Shown here: piece after piece, positions 23,301 to 34,111 of the stretch
How positions within the stretch are numbered: position 1 is the first letter of the stretch
How the letters are laid out: each line of letters starts with the position of its first letter
Source: Ophiobolus disseminans
Taxonomy: Eukaryota > Ascomycota > Dothideomycetes > Pleosporales > Phaeosphaeriaceae
Direction of reading: 5' to 3'
Length of the DNA: 64,000 nt
Assembly: GCA_010093685.1 (NCBI GenBank)
Contig: MU006222.1
Location: 558,001-622,000, forward strand
Notes under the pieces: model-generated
Database searches by the model: none
The model's input: the letters and a program-made list of their open reading frames with translations, nothing else
What the model was told of the DNA's origin: nothing
Made by a program: the position numbers and the translations under genes

Positions 23301-23659
23301 ACAGCGGCATGACGGAGCAGAGAGGGTGCGCGCTGGCGCTGAGAGAACTTGGGTGAAGGGAGCCCAATGGGCGGGAGCGGCGGGCTATTAGACGGTGCGG
23401 AACTGTGTGTCCGGGAGTCGTGAGCGGGTGCGTCTGCTGTGTCCGTCTGCAGGTGCGCCGGATGCTTGGATCGGCCGGACCCAAAGCCCCTCTTCGCTAC
23501 ATGTGGTAGCTGGGGCTGCGGTGACGCCGGGGGTGTGAAGTCGGTCGGGCGGTAGGGTGCAAAGGGCGCCGGGGATGAGAGGGCAGGCTCGGGGTATAAA
23601 GTCGAACCGCCCTTCAGCGCAGCCTCGGTGGTGCCGTTGCGGGCAACGGTGTCGACCAT
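20372..23659 (-). CDS. TBC-domain Rab GTPase-activating protein
   Basis: Single exon of 1095 residues from the ATG at 23659; the frame is open further upstream to 23872 but that part is low-complexity. Residues 1-~690 are disordered and rich in Ser, Pro, Arg and acidic runs. The TBC domain begins about residue 745 at KGYPPEWRGAMWWYYSGG. Catalytic residues are visible: the arginine finger in IERDLDRTF (Arg ~801) and the glutamine finger in GYCQSLNF (Gln ~850). Later TBC blocks include SWFMSIFVGVLPIETVLRVW. The domain should stimulate GTP hydrolysis by a Rab in membrane traffic; the Rab is unknown. A basic C-terminus (LRRRASRKFRKMRI) may contact membrane. Confidence 0.9.
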   Translation of the reverse strand: MVDTVARNGTTEAALKGGSTLYPEPALSSPAPFAPYRPTDFTPPASPQPQLPHVAKRGFGSGRSKHPAHLQTDTADAPAHDSRTHSSAPSNSPPLPPIGLPSPKFSQRQRAPSLLRHAAVPPSPFHLSNGYPRSDQSAASPTMGPAMAQQGSLPGSPDLRAIYNPLASNPVHSTGPDWDSSNEDVSHPISPQRTRGFTSSSQPGFQPNPPLRSVTSIPDYGQFRGNDRANLSGTYKPNRGVPNWSHTDYYPPPPRQFRGEEPRASFRSGWTNASSNLIETSGTERSSIVTARSSVVSERQASIYSRDQSRDRLRDRDDSPETIQTSEAPEEEYNMDAVDDVIDSYYYDEDDNNDTRAPLSSSPTTLDLEPPGLSQTPSRDMSSLSSFHSSDRLRDWDEQPNSRLQDPLDSNTEHLVPTKTPSVEHPLSASTHSEATDIFDGDAANVGLAERKESQTKRLPPLQIKSNQAQSKPHKSENIMNEPNQQQVAALQRSSEELPRRMSISVQAVAFGASSSKPRLNQTHHIRPRPTSRNVNHSQMTTIQRDISKLPQLPTNKARLSRHDWAEIQAYSKRHSKRPSASRTISNDSISKDNLAGLQSPPLKKSEPLPELDENETIPRRASTSVYDRKSALFNLGMLASAAPMSAKTTTGRPPPAFSSSQRFPGASPQVRKATSPVERDRYGFKKVSDKINVQQYNTWATKYEEHISRRRNKWIALMSKQGLPTTDPTKFPEMCEKVKRYARKGYPPEWRGAMWWYYSGGQHTLAQKEMVGLYKTLVARVKQDELNKDDKDAIERDLDRTFPDNIHFRPEPATDLLDGESTDEPQLIQDLREVLSCFALNNPSIGYCQSLNFIAGLLLLFLKQDKEKAFVMLTIITQNHLPGAHARSLANTEVNVLMMLIKDYLPKVWVSINDTDLINSGAGSNAHPDSKFQRQPTVALSCTSWFMSIFVGVLPIETVLRVWDSFLYEGPRALYRYALAIFKLSEPEIRKYKPIDPEIFMIVQNLPRTCLDPNILHDHAFVKKGFGNLSQSVIDQKRLFWRDQNRIAHQTSVRSNRGNKPQSQQNDETDNDSTKRAMNGLRRRASRKFRKMRI

Positions 23660-24959
23660 GGCGCCGTGGGGGCCCTGTGGAGGGTGTATAAGCAGCGCGT
23701 GAGGAGGCTCATTCGAATGGGGGAAAAGAAGGCTCGGCAAATGTGGTGTGTGGTAGTAACATTCTCGAGGGCCGGGTGGAACTAGTGATTTGCGGCAAGA
23801 CGCGTGGTGTGGTGAATGTGCCTGAGGGTTTGGGGCAGTGTTTGATGATGCACCGTGTGCAGTGAGCGTCAAGGGTCAAGCGGGCCCACCTTCAGCGGTC
23901 GGGGTACACAGCACAGGAGGCGAAAGAATGAGGGCGGATGGTAAGGAGCGTCGCGTGCCGGTGTACCTCGTGGCTGTCCGGACGGGTGTGAGAAGTCAGT
24001 CGATTCCAAGGGCGTGCCTGGGGAGTTGCAGGAGACACTCAGAAACGGTGGATTGGTCGCGGACAGCTAACGCGCCAAGAAAGCGGCATCTTCATCTTAT
24101 CCCCGTCAAGCAAACTGGGTCAAGAAGCGCGGGCCGAGCGGAGCAGTGACGCTTGCGAGACAGGTGCTCGACTTTTGAAACGGCTCCTTTTCACCGGTGC
24201 ATAAGCGCCTCCAAACCTAACAGAGTCTCACGAACTTAACGCGTGCCTCGACCAATCGAGGACATCACAAGAGTTAGCGTACGTTATCGGACAGGGCCAG
24301 CTTGCAGGGCCGGCGCCTCCTCCGTCGCCTTTTATTGGTAGAATATGGGCGGCGCTGGACGTCCGCCTCCATCTGACAGCAAACATGCTTTTTGGTGACA
24401 TTGTGGGAAGTTGGACGGTACACGACGGGCACACCAGTTTCTAGGATCTGTTACTGCCTTGCCCGAAGCGCGTGCGTGCATGGAAAAAACAGCGTTTGTA
24501 GCTGACTCGTTTAATTTGCAGCCCAGCATGATGACTTGAGCAGCGCCGGTGCTGAGCTCACGATCTTTGCGGCTCACAGTTCCACTGTGCAGCTACCAGC
24601 GGCAGGCCACGACGCCTGCTCCGTGATCGCAGCTAGGCTACATTTGCGACCAACGCCCGCTTGCTCTCTCATTTCGATCGGATGCTCGAGCACAGCCAAA
24701 AGAGATTTGTGTATGACGACATGCATGCTTGCTCATTTCATTTGGCGAGCCCGAGCACCATCTACCCGGTGCCTATGTTCGAGAACGTGGAAAACATCTT
24801 AGCTACAAAATCCATAATCTATTCGTCCGTATACACATTGACCCCTTCGTTGCCCAACGGTGAGAGAAATACCAATCTGATGCAAGTCTCGCCGAACGCC
24901 CGTGAATGCAACCCAGCTGTAATCCCCGGTAAAGATGCCACGCTATGTGCCCTTCTACT
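23660..24959. other. Upstream region of TBC gene and 3' flank of E2 gene
   Basis: 1.3 kb with no convincing gene. Frames at 23838-24802 have no recognisable domain and biased composition. It probably includes the TBC promoter and leader. Confidence 0.5.
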
Positions 24960-25523
24960 CTACTTTGCATATCGCTTCACCCAATCCTTCACGTTCTTCT
25001 CGAAGCCTGCGCGATTCTCGCGGTACTCGTTGGCGATGGAGGGCTCGATGGCATCGTCGGGATTGGGCTCGATCAGAAGCGTCTGGATGAGACGTAGGAC
25101 AGAGACGACCTTGTTAGGGGGCTTCCACTCGTCTGGGCGGAGGAGACCAAGGCACATGGAGCCCTTGTCATCGTTACTCACGTTGGGGTGGTAGATCTTG
25201 GTGCGGAAGCTGACGACAGGTGGCTTGAAGGGGTATTCGGTCGGGAAGGTGATCTCGAGCTTGAAATGGCCGCCCTACTCCACGTTAGCAATCACAACAT
25301 AAGACCCGGTTCGCTGCAACATACAGCATAGGCAGACTGCTCCGGGCCGTCCATGACGACTTCCCACTTGGTCATGTTCTTCTCGTCAAAGTTGATCTTC
25401 ATGCCTGCAGGCGTGTCCGCCATGCACTCGCCATACTCCTAGTGGGGGGTCAGTTTGCTGCGTGCCGTACACATCATACGAGAGGCTTGCCTTCATAATG
25501 CGCTTCTTGGCACCGGTGCTCAT
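24960..25523 (-). CDS. Ubiquitin-conjugating enzyme E2
   Basis: Three exons on the minus strand, 25491-25523, 25325-25438 and 24960-25274, encode 153 residues, a bare class I E2 core. The UBC fold is complete: FPTEYPFKPPVVSF, the HPN motif at residues 78-80 (YHPNVSND), the catalytic Cys ~90 in GSMCLGLL, and the LLIEPNPDDAIEPSIANEYR helix region. The first intron (25439-25490) begins with GC instead of GT: AAG|GCAAGC ... CTAG. Without removing it the protein does not join. E2s take ubiquitin from E1 as a thioester on this Cys and pass it to substrates with an E3. The exact yeast orthologue is not clear to me. Confidence 0.9.
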
Positions 25524-26818
25524 ATTGGCGGTTGTAGCTTGTCGTGTCAGTCAAGGATGTTGAGTCGATGGCGGTTGTTGGGACCTGTGTGAGGCGCTGG
25601 GCAGCTTTAAGTAGGGGTTCGAAATGAAGGTGAAGGCGAGGCGCCCGTCAAAGTAAAGAAGAACTTCAAGGTGCTCGCAAGGTACAGGCACGCAGTCGCG
25701 TTGATGTGCAAGTGATCGACTGGAGGAGGAGATGCATGGGTATGACGCAGAGCGTTCTGCGCACGGACCTGTAGCCTAGCGCCTGGCCGTTCTTCATGGT
25801 CACGCTAGCAGATTCCAGCGCACCGTACACATTCACCAGTCTTTGTGCTTCTGGCACAGTCCAGAATTTTTCACATTGGTAGCCTCAGTTTAGACGGCCC
25901 CTCGTCTACATGCACAGCCATGCTGCCCTTCAAGTTGGGCATCACAAATCTATCTTCCGAATTCAAAACCGTCACAAACAGACTCGCCTCAAGGCAATAC
26001 AGCATCCTGAGGTCTTGTCACACGCACAATACCCAGCTCAAAGATCACTTTTCCTCCAATGAGGGTCATGCAAGCAACCTGAAAGATATAGCTACATGTA
26101 GTAGCATATCCGACGCAGCAGTTGTGGCACACGCCTTGCCTGTTCTGCTGCGTGGTACCGGTACTCAGCCGTTCGTGAGTCACTGCCCACGTGCAGATGG
26201 ACAGTCACAAGATCACGTTACATCGTGAAGGTTCCGCGTCTTGATGTTCGGGACGCGCTGTGAACAGGTACTGCCACTTTCAAGCTTACTTCCAAGTCCG
26301 AAGTTTGTTGTTTGAAGTGTTGTCTATATTTTCAGCCCTGTTTGGGTGGCTTTTCCCAGGCTACCGGCAACGTCATGCAACTGCGTTGTCCTCGCTTACC
26401 AGACTCCTACCAGGAAGCAGGCGGTTCCACGTTCTTCTACCACTTCTGCAGTGCGCCAAATCAACAGTCGAATGCGGCCTTGCTGCCTGACAAAAGCGCA
26501 ATTGGCGAATAAGATGCAGCTAATGCAGGTCGCACAGCCCGTAGGCTGCAGGGGTACTTGGCTGGGCTGCAGGTGTATTTAAGCCCGGCCTCCCCCACAT
26601 CACAGGCTCTTTACGCGCGCCCCGACAAGCCTCACGCTCGACAATTAAGTGTACGCAAGTATACTGAGTTTCTCGGATTTAGTACCTTTCCCGCGAAAAG
26701 TGCCGAATCTGAGAAGCTTCAAGAGCTTTCCCCTGTAACGCGTCAACTAACCTGTCCACTCTTTACGACTCCCTCCTCGCTCGCTACGATTCCTCTCTTC
26801 GCCTTTGCCTTCGCCAAA
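25524..26818. promoter_or_regulatory. Divergent promoter region between E2 and BTB genes
   Basis: 1.3 kb between divergent starts. A TATA-like TATTTAA lies near 26576-26582 on the plus strand, about 240 bp before the BTB start, just after two copies of GGCTGCAGG. The leader before the BTB ATG is pyrimidine-rich, as in many highly expressed fungal genes. Small frames here have no family features. Confidence 0.45.
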
Positions 26819-27741
26819 ATGTTCGGAAAGCGCTCCTTCGCTAGCTCGAAAGACCGTTCGGGCAAGATAACCAAACAGCCGAAGAGATCGTTCCGCGAGG
26901 CGACGAAGAAGCAGGTCATCGCCGAGAAGATGGACACACGAAAGGACAGTCCTATGATGGACGGCGGATCCCCGAACCTCACATCAGCGATTGTAACGGT
27001 CGTTGTGGGGTCCGACAACCGAACTTTCGCCGCCCACGAGGACGTCCTGTGCCATTCGCCCTTTTTCGCAGACGTCTTGAGGAGTCAATTCTTCGAGACT
27101 GCGAATCGGCGCATCGATCTGCCCATGGAGGAACCAGAGGTCTTCAGCTGCATCCTCGAGTACCTCTACAAAGGGGACTACTATCCTCGTCTCGTCCAAG
27201 ACAAGCGCCGGCAGACCTGGATGCTTGAGGGTGCTGTAGCCTCACCCGACCCAAACAGAGGCGACCGCGCAGTAGCAGTCGAGCCAACCTTCTTTCACAC
27301 TGGAGTGGGCGATGTGATCCTTCGCGACACAGCCGTATACTGCTCGGCTGATCTGTACGGCCTTGAGGAGCTCAAGAAACTTTCCTTGCGAAAGCAGGGC
27401 CTGCAGAGCGGCATCGAAGTGGGCACGATCCTCCGGTCGGCCCGCTACGCCTACGAGCACACTCCAGATAGTGATTCACGACTGCGAGCGCATTACCTCG
27501 CGCTCATAATCCGCAGCAGAAAAACATTCAAGCGTAGTGGCACAATGCAGATGGAAATGGAGATGGGGGGAAAGCTGTTCTTCGACTTGTTTGTTGCTAT
27601 GTGTAACCATGTCGATGACCTTGTGGATGCGAGGTAAGCCTTGCGCGTCTCCTCATCTCCATTCCATCCTGCATTTGTGACATCAGTGATGCCAGACTAA
27701 CATGCACCAGCTCTGCTCGCGGCACTCCCAGGACCATCTAA
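26819..27741 (+). CDS. BTB/POZ-domain protein
   Basis: Two exons, 26819-27633 and 27711-27741, give 281 residues. After a basic N-terminus (MFGKRSFASSKDRSGK) comes a BTB domain at about residues 55-160: IVTVVVGSDNRTFAAHEDVL, CHSPFFADVLRSQF, then FSCILEYLYKGDYYP. The C-terminal half holds helices typical of fungal BTB proteins (VYCSADLYGLEELKKLSLRK). The last intron is supported by GTAAGC and a CTAAC branch site; if retained, translation stops one codon after the donor, so both forms differ only by ~10 residues. BTB domains mediate dimerisation or Cullin-3 contact; the role here is unknown. Confidence 0.85.
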
Positions 27742-28483
27742 GGTTGCACAAGCCACCAAACCTGTCGAGAAACATTGCAAACATACACACCCGGAGTTCA
27801 CCAACTTGACCAATATTTCAACTCCAACTTTACACAAATTGCCAACAAGCGACATCGCACATGCAACTCGCTCCTCGTCCCTCTCTCACTGAAAGGAAAA
27901 ACCCAGAAAAAACAATGGACCTGGATTGACTCTGGCTCCAATGGCTTTCTTCGGCGTACTCGAAACGGCTGGTTGCATCATCATTCTCCTCTCCCCTTGT
28001 CTCTTACCCCGTGTGTAGTTTGCTCACCCCCATCGCGTCCCCTTAATCCCCTCTGAAATCTGTGACACGACAGTGCTTTTCCTGTTCCCTTTTTCTTCCC
28101 CTCTCTGCTTGCGGAGAGAGTACATGACGACGAATTTCGAAACTGTGTTTCTTTTGTTTGATGTGTGCGCTGGGAGGATGTGGAATCAAGAGGTGTTGTT
28201 GGCAGGTATGGAATGGGGAATTGGGACATTCATTTTGCAGAAGTATTTGTGCCGCGATGGTTATGAAGAACCGTGCTGGAGAGCTGTCTCAGGCGGACGG
28301 CTCGTATTGCGGAACAGATTGGCCGAGACCGCTTGGATGGATAGACTGCTGTGGATGAAGTTAGCGGCGTGTAATGAGAAAACCCTAGCCGCCGCTATAC
28401 TGATGTTTCGCGAATATGTGTGATGTCTAGTCTGTTATGCATGTCGATGTGATTGTTCCAAACGCCGTGGCCAGAGGACAGCT
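27742..28483. other. 3' flanks of convergent BTB and inositol-phosphatase genes
   Basis: 742 bp, largely T-rich on the plus strand with no supported gene. Confidence 0.5.
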
Positions 28484-29411
28484 CTATATGCCAACTTCGA
28501 ATGCTCCATCCACCAAACTCCAGAACTCTTCGATAACCTCTTCCTGTCCCTCGCCGCCCCTTACCGCAAAATACCTTCTCTCATCGATCCGCGGATTCCA
28601 GTTCCCAGGATTCGCATCCACCATCTTCCCACCCGCTTCCGTCAAAATCACCCACCCAGCACACACATCCCAAGCCCAACACCCCGCTTCCCAGTATATA
28701 TCGAGTGCTCCACTCGCAACTCCACACAGATTCAGCGCTGCGCCGCCAAAACTCCGCAGCCCATGCACCATACCACCTCCATTTTCTTTCGTCGCAGCTA
28801 ATCGCTTAAATGTCTCGCTCTTGACCTTGAAATCATTCCCACTCCGATCGCTGCCCCACTCAACCGCGACCAGACAACTGCTCAGCCCCTCGATCGGCGC
28901 AGACGGACTCAATGGCAGTTTTTGTTCCTGGTTGAGATATGCACCCTGTCCTTTTATCGCGGAGTACAGCGTCGCTGTGAAGGGGTTGTACACGATTCCA
29001 ATGACCGGCTCGAGGTCGACAGCGAAGCCGAGCGAGATAGACACGTAGGGATTCCGATGCACGAAGTTCGTCGTTCCGTCTATGGGGTCGCATATGAAGG
29101 TTGGAGCTGGGGTGAGTCTGTTGCCGGGTTTGTATGTCTCTTCCCCCATGAAGGAGTATGTGGGGTAGCGTTCGCGGAGGGAGGTGGAGATGAGGGTTTC
29201 GACTGCGCGGTCGGTTTCTGTGACGAGGTCGACGGCTAGAATACAGCTTAGCTTATCAATGGGTTTGGCTGGCAAAAGGATATGCGTGTTTACAGTTCTT
29301 TTTCGACCCTGCGGCCTCGGTGGTGGGTTTTGCAGAGACGATGCGCTCTCCTGCCTGTTTGGCTATGGAAATCATAAAGTCGTGGATCTCTTGGAGGTTA
29401 AGGTCTGCCAT
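28484..29411 (-). CDS. Inositol monophosphatase family enzyme
   Basis: Two exons on the minus strand, 29294-29411 and 28484-29235, encode 289 residues, the usual length. Metal-binding residues are visible: Glu in MGEE (about 70-72), DPIDGTTNFVH at 89-99, and the C-terminal WAWDVCAG. The N-terminus (MADLNLQEIHDFMISIAKQA) and SVDLVTETD motif across the intron also match. The family removes phosphate from inositol monophosphate with Mg2+; related members act on other small phosphates, including fungal quinate-pathway proteins, so the substrate is not proven. The gene is divergent from the cyclase-family gene across ~610 bp. Confidence 0.9.
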
Positions 29412-30020
29412 TGTGACGGAGGCGGTGTTGTAGGATGAGTGCACTGAAAGGTGGAGCGATTGTTTACAATGTTTAGGGGGCACAAACGTCACAAGCAGCT
29501 ACCCCTCGGATGGTGGGGCAGCCCTATCGATACCGATACTGCAGGTACCAACACGTGGGAACCTTCGGAAGACGGCATCGACCTACTACGATCGACATCT
29601 CACTCCTGAAGAATGGAACGATGACAGATACGAACGAACTCAGCGTTGATTCCATACCGTTGGCACTACACGCTAGATGAGATCTCAGATCTCAGAGGCA
29701 TACGAGGATAAGTGAGCTGGACGTCGACATGCATTTGGACAAATGCTGGCAAAGTAGATCCATCTTCTGCTCTAGCCCGGAATGGGAATCTGAGAGATCG
29801 ATGAGGCATCAATGTCTTGACAACATCTAGGCACTTCTAGCCAATGTTGAGCAAGATTTGAATGGAAGAGACGCCCGCGCAATGACGGGTCTCAATATCC
29901 GAGCCCCGCGCCATCTCATAATAAGTCTCAAGAACAGACATATGCTGTCAGCTATCCAGTCTTGCATTAATCTCATCTTGAACTCTTTCTATCTCTTTGC
30001 TAAAAATCTTTCTTTACAAG
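29412..30020. promoter_or_regulatory. Divergent promoter region between inositol-phosphatase and cyclase-family genes
   Basis: 609 bp between opposite start codons. No specific site is recognised. Confidence 0.45.
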
Positions 30021-31068
30021 ATGTCCACGTCTTTCCCCAAGTTCTCGGAGCTTCCACTCGACTCAACTCATCCACCACATTCAGCATGGGGTCTCTGGGG
30101 CCCGGACGATGAACTAGGAACCCTCAATCATCTCACTCCCGAAAGAACGGTCGAAGCCGCTAAGCTCATCACTACTGGAACACGAGTCGGACTTAACTGG
30201 CCATTGGAGCAGATGGACTATGCTGGCGAGAACTTCAGACAGGTACTGAAGCATGAGATTTACGAATTGGGGATGAACATGAATGTATGCTCGGATCAGT
30301 ATGAGGATTTGGGCAATGGTATTGATCTAACGTGTAGGATGATCGCCTTGAATTCAACACACAAACAAGCAGTCAGTGGGATGGTTTACGGCACTGGGGC
30401 TTCGATGACGGACGATTTTACAACGGCCTCACACAGGAAGAGATCATGAGCAAGAAAACCGACAAGCTCGGCATTCATGGTCAGTCGTTCTCGCCAGCTC
30501 CACATCGTTTTCTAACCACAATGTAGCGTGGGAAAAACAAGGCATCGTCGGCCGCGGCGTCCTAATTGACTTCGCATCCCACGCTGCCCGCAACAACATC
30601 AGCTACGACCCGTTGGATTATTACGCCATTCCGCTGACAGTTCTCAAGCAAATCGCTAAAGACTCAAACATCACATTCCAGCCCGGCGACATCATCCTCC
30701 TCCGCACCGGCTTCACAGTCGCCTTCGCATCCGCATCGCTCTCCGCCAAGAAATCCATATTCACAAAGTCACCTTTCCAGTATCCGGGCGTTGAGTCAAG
30801 CCTCGAAGTCCTCGCTTTCCTCTGGGACTCGCAATTCGCCGCCGTGGCAGGAGATTGTCCAGGCTTCGAAGCATGGCCGCCGTCTGAAGAGGCTATGCAT
30901 CCGGTATTCTTGAGTGGGTTTGGTATGCCGATTGGCGAGTTGTTTGATCTGGAGGAACTGGCAAAGGAGTGCGAGAAGCAGCAGCGGTGGACCTTTTTCT
31001 TCACGAGTCAGGTTTTGAATGTTAGGGGCGGAGTGGCGAGTCCGCCGAATGCTATTGCGATATTTTAG
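30021..31068 (+). CDS. Cyclase / kynurenine-formamidase-like metal hydrolase
   Basis: Three exons, 30021-30284, 30338-30479 and 30527-31068, encode 315 residues. The opening SAWGLWGPDDELGTLNHLTP is the hallmark of the fungal branch of the putative cyclase family (PF04199-type). The internal block SQWDGLRHWGFDDGRFYNGL appears only after removing intron 1 and carries the His/Asp-rich active-site strand. Later motifs are GRGVLIDFASHAARNN, FQPGDIILLRTGF and AGDCPGFEAWP. Related bacterial enzymes open N-formylkynurenine or cyclic amides; the fungal substrate is unknown. Confidence 0.85.
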
Positions 31069-31356
31069 GGAGTGCATGTTATGTCACGATGTCAAGAGCG
31101 TGGTCACTTAGGTCATGTGTAGGAGCATGGGCGGTCTGTTTTCAGTATTGTATGTATTGATAATCTTTCTAAGATAGTGACCGACCGTATATATATGCAC
31201 CCATGCACAATACCGAAGATCCCTCTATCCCAGCTAAGAAACGAGCGACCTACATGCACTCGCCAGTGCCAGACCCCCATTCCTCAATAAAAATATACAC
31301 ATGAAGTGATGCCAACAACATATCTTGACCAGGAGCCTCCGACACAGTCGTCAGAC
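31069..31356. other. 3' flanks of convergent cyclase and GH55 genes
   Basis: 288 bp spacer; nothing else is seen. Confidence 0.5.
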
Positions 31357-34111
31357 TCAGATTTTGTACTTGAACCACCCAATGGTGTTCGAATACACGC
31401 TCAAGTTGTCGCTCCACTTGGCCTTATCCACGCCATCAATGGTAACCATCTCCAGCGCGCCAACCTGGTTCAGCGAGAACCACTGCACAGTCGAGTCGCC
31501 CTCGACACTGAAGATGCGGTTCTGGCAGTCGCGGAGCCCGTTCGGAATAGTCGAATCACTGCAGAGGGTGCTCTGGTTAATAAAGAACGAGTACAGCCCG
31601 CCGCCGTAGATCATGACGTTCTTGCTGTCGACGATTCGTAGACCGTAAGGGTCGCAGATCTTGCCGGCAGGGCAGGCGGTCGTGTAGTTGGGGTCGTTGT
31701 AGCGGTCTGAGCGGCCATAGGGCTGGGTGCGCGCGTCGGGAGTGGGCATATAGTATGGCGTCTCAGTTTGGATGTAACCAGCGAAGACGTTCTGGATATT
31801 GCTAAATTGGTATTGGTACAAAGCGTGGTGCTCGACACCGCTGCCCCAGAGGAAGACGTTGTTGGCTTCGACGTGCAGACCGCGGCCGGTGAAGACAGAG
31901 ATCTGGGTGCTGTTCCAGTCATCGAGGTCGTGGTCGGCAGTCTGGTTGGGTGTTAGCAATCTTGCGGTAGGGGTGTGATAAGTGATGAATTACCCAGAAC
32001 CAGTTGTTCTCGAAGTACGCTCCTTGACCTGACTTGGTGACATGGACGTTGGTGTGTGCAGCCATGCAGCGCTCGTTGACAGAGCCAGTTGGGCATTGAG
32101 CGACTTGCAGCTCGGTGCCTTTGGAACCACCAATGCGAGTGTGGACGTCCCATAGACCGGAGCCACGTTGGGTGTTCAAGTTGTACTCAATGACAATAGC
32201 ACCCGGTGTGGCGCCTTGAGTCTGCACGAGCATGTCGGACCACTCTATACTTCCAGAATCTCCGGCTTTGCCAATCTGGATGACGGGTTTCGGATCGTCC
32301 TTGTTTCCCCAAGTGCCTCCAGAAGCCATGATAGCCGGAAAGGTCTCACCAACCATCCGTGCACCAGGTGGGACGTAGATGGTATTGGTCACCTTGTACA
32401 CGCCTAGAGATGGTTAGTATATCCTTTGCACGCATCTACGTGGGAAACTTACCATGCTCGAAGTAAAGAACCTTGTTTTGCGAAGCGGACAGGTTGATGG
32501 CGTTTTGAACGGCAGAGGTGTCGTCGTCGCGGCCGTTACCCTTTGCACCAGAGTCCCGGGCGCTGATGAAATCACCGACGCTAAGATTCTCATACATTGG
32601 CTTTGACTTGGAGTAGTACTTTCCGCCATCTAGCAGGCTCTGAGGTCGATCCGCAGTATCCATCGGTCCTTGGAATTTCTCGGGCCCGTCTGGTGAGTAC
32701 TTATTGCCTTGACCCCAGGCTTCGATGGTCATAGTACCGCCTGGAAGCTTTGTCTGACCATAGCCCGTAACTGCGATGGGCACATTGACGAGCTTGATGT
32801 TTTCGAGAACGAGCTGACCAGCGCCGGTAGGTTTGGTATCGCGGCTCCAAGCCTACTTCGATTAGCCTTACCCTAGATATCAAATGCGTACACATTTGAA
32901 GGGCTGAACTCACTGTATCCATGAATATCGGGCAATTCGTGATCTCGCTATCGATGATCACCACCGAACCAACCTGGAGCTTCTCTTGATCGTGGCCGTT
33001 AATCATGGAGAAAGCCACACCGCAATCACTGATGGAGAGACCCGAGTATGTGAAGCCCCAGCTCCAAATTTGTGAGATACCAATCTTGGCCTTAGAGACT
33101 TTGATGTTGCGAAGGGTGAATTGCTGATTCCCAATGTTGAGTCCATAGAGACCACCCTCGGTTTCGATGTCCGCCATATGGCCACCAGATCCTGTCGGTT
33201 TTAGTACAGTGTATCAAAATGGGAATTGCTGACTACTTACCATTTTCGATAAAGATACCAGCATGGGTTGAGATGGGTGACACAGCCATCCGAATCTTGA
33301 CGTTTTGTATAGTTGTCGCCTGGGAAGCTGGCCAATGTATACCCTGAAAACCTACCGAAGGGTCTACTGCAGTACCGTCGATGACAAAGTTGCGGATTTG
33401 GCGAAGAAAGATATTGGTGGAAGTCCAGCCTGCTGGGTAGTCGGGCCCGACATTACTATAAGGGCTTCCATCAATAAGGGCTATTGCTCTCAGAGAAGGC
33501 GCAGCCTTGAGTACCGGGAGATTTCGAGGATTGCCGATAAGCTGCGTCATATAGTAGAAGACAATCTTCTGGCCGATGAGGTATGTACCAGAAGGAACAT
33601 ACACAACGGCAGGAGTATCAGTTGATGATTGGCAGACCCAGGGACCACAGCGATTGCCATCAGAGATAGCTCGGTTGAAAGCTTCAGAATCATCGGTTAC
33701 GCCTACGACCCAAGTTAGAATTTCGGCCAAAACATAATGTGAGAGTTCTAAGCTGTGAGTTCTTACCGTCACCTAGGTGATGTTAGCCAAGTTCTATTAC
33801 CAAAGGAGTTTACTACTCACCAACAGCACCATAATCGCGGACGTTTCGGAAGACCTTGTATGCGCCTGGATTGGCGTTGAAGGCAGCAATGCCCTTTCCG
33901 GATAGATCATTCATCCAGAACCCATCAGTGTTGGCGGCAATCTGGGCTTGGATCTCGGTGACGTCGCTAGAGGACGACTCGCGCTCGAGAATTGGACCTG
34001 TCAGGGGGTCAGCTACGCAAACGCGTACAGGACAGTTGCGGTGAGCCTACCTAGAGCCGCGCCATAGACGCCAGCTGCCCAGAGGCAAGTGACGATCGAC
34101 AGGAAGCGCAT
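31357..34111 (-). CDS. Secreted exo-beta-1,3-glucanase, GH55 family
   Basis: Eight exons on the minus strand: 34051-34111, 33821-33997, 33767-33772, 33241-33702, 32914-33191, 32453-32852, 31994-32403 and 31357-31941, encoding 792 residues. A signal peptide (MRFLSIVTCLWAAGVYGAA) is followed by two pectate-lyase-like right-handed beta-helix halves, each opened by a similar motif: YGAVGDGVTDDSEAFNRAI and SGAKGNGRDDDTSAVQNAI. Many Asn/Gly-rich coils and GGYL-type blocks follow, including WDVHTRIGGSKGTELQVAQC. Length and twin repeats fit GH55. The enzyme cuts beta-1,3-glucan from the non-reducing end outside the cell, in wall remodelling, carbon use or attack on other fungi. Exon 3 is only 6 nt. 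Confidence 0.92.
33767..33772 (-). other. 6-nt micro-exon of the GH55 gene
   Basis: On the minus strand the sequence reads ..CACCTAG|GTGACG|GTAAGAAC... Both flanking introns (33773-33820, 48 nt; 33703-33766, 64 nt) have good donors, CTAAC branch sites and AG acceptors. Inclusion gives GAVGDGVTDD, matching the expected motif. Skipping stays in frame but gives GAVGVTDD. Confidence 0.75.

Noticed and set aside
28073..28423. 116-codon plus-strand frame
   Set aside because: Lies in the 3' flank between convergent genes; no recognisable protein features.
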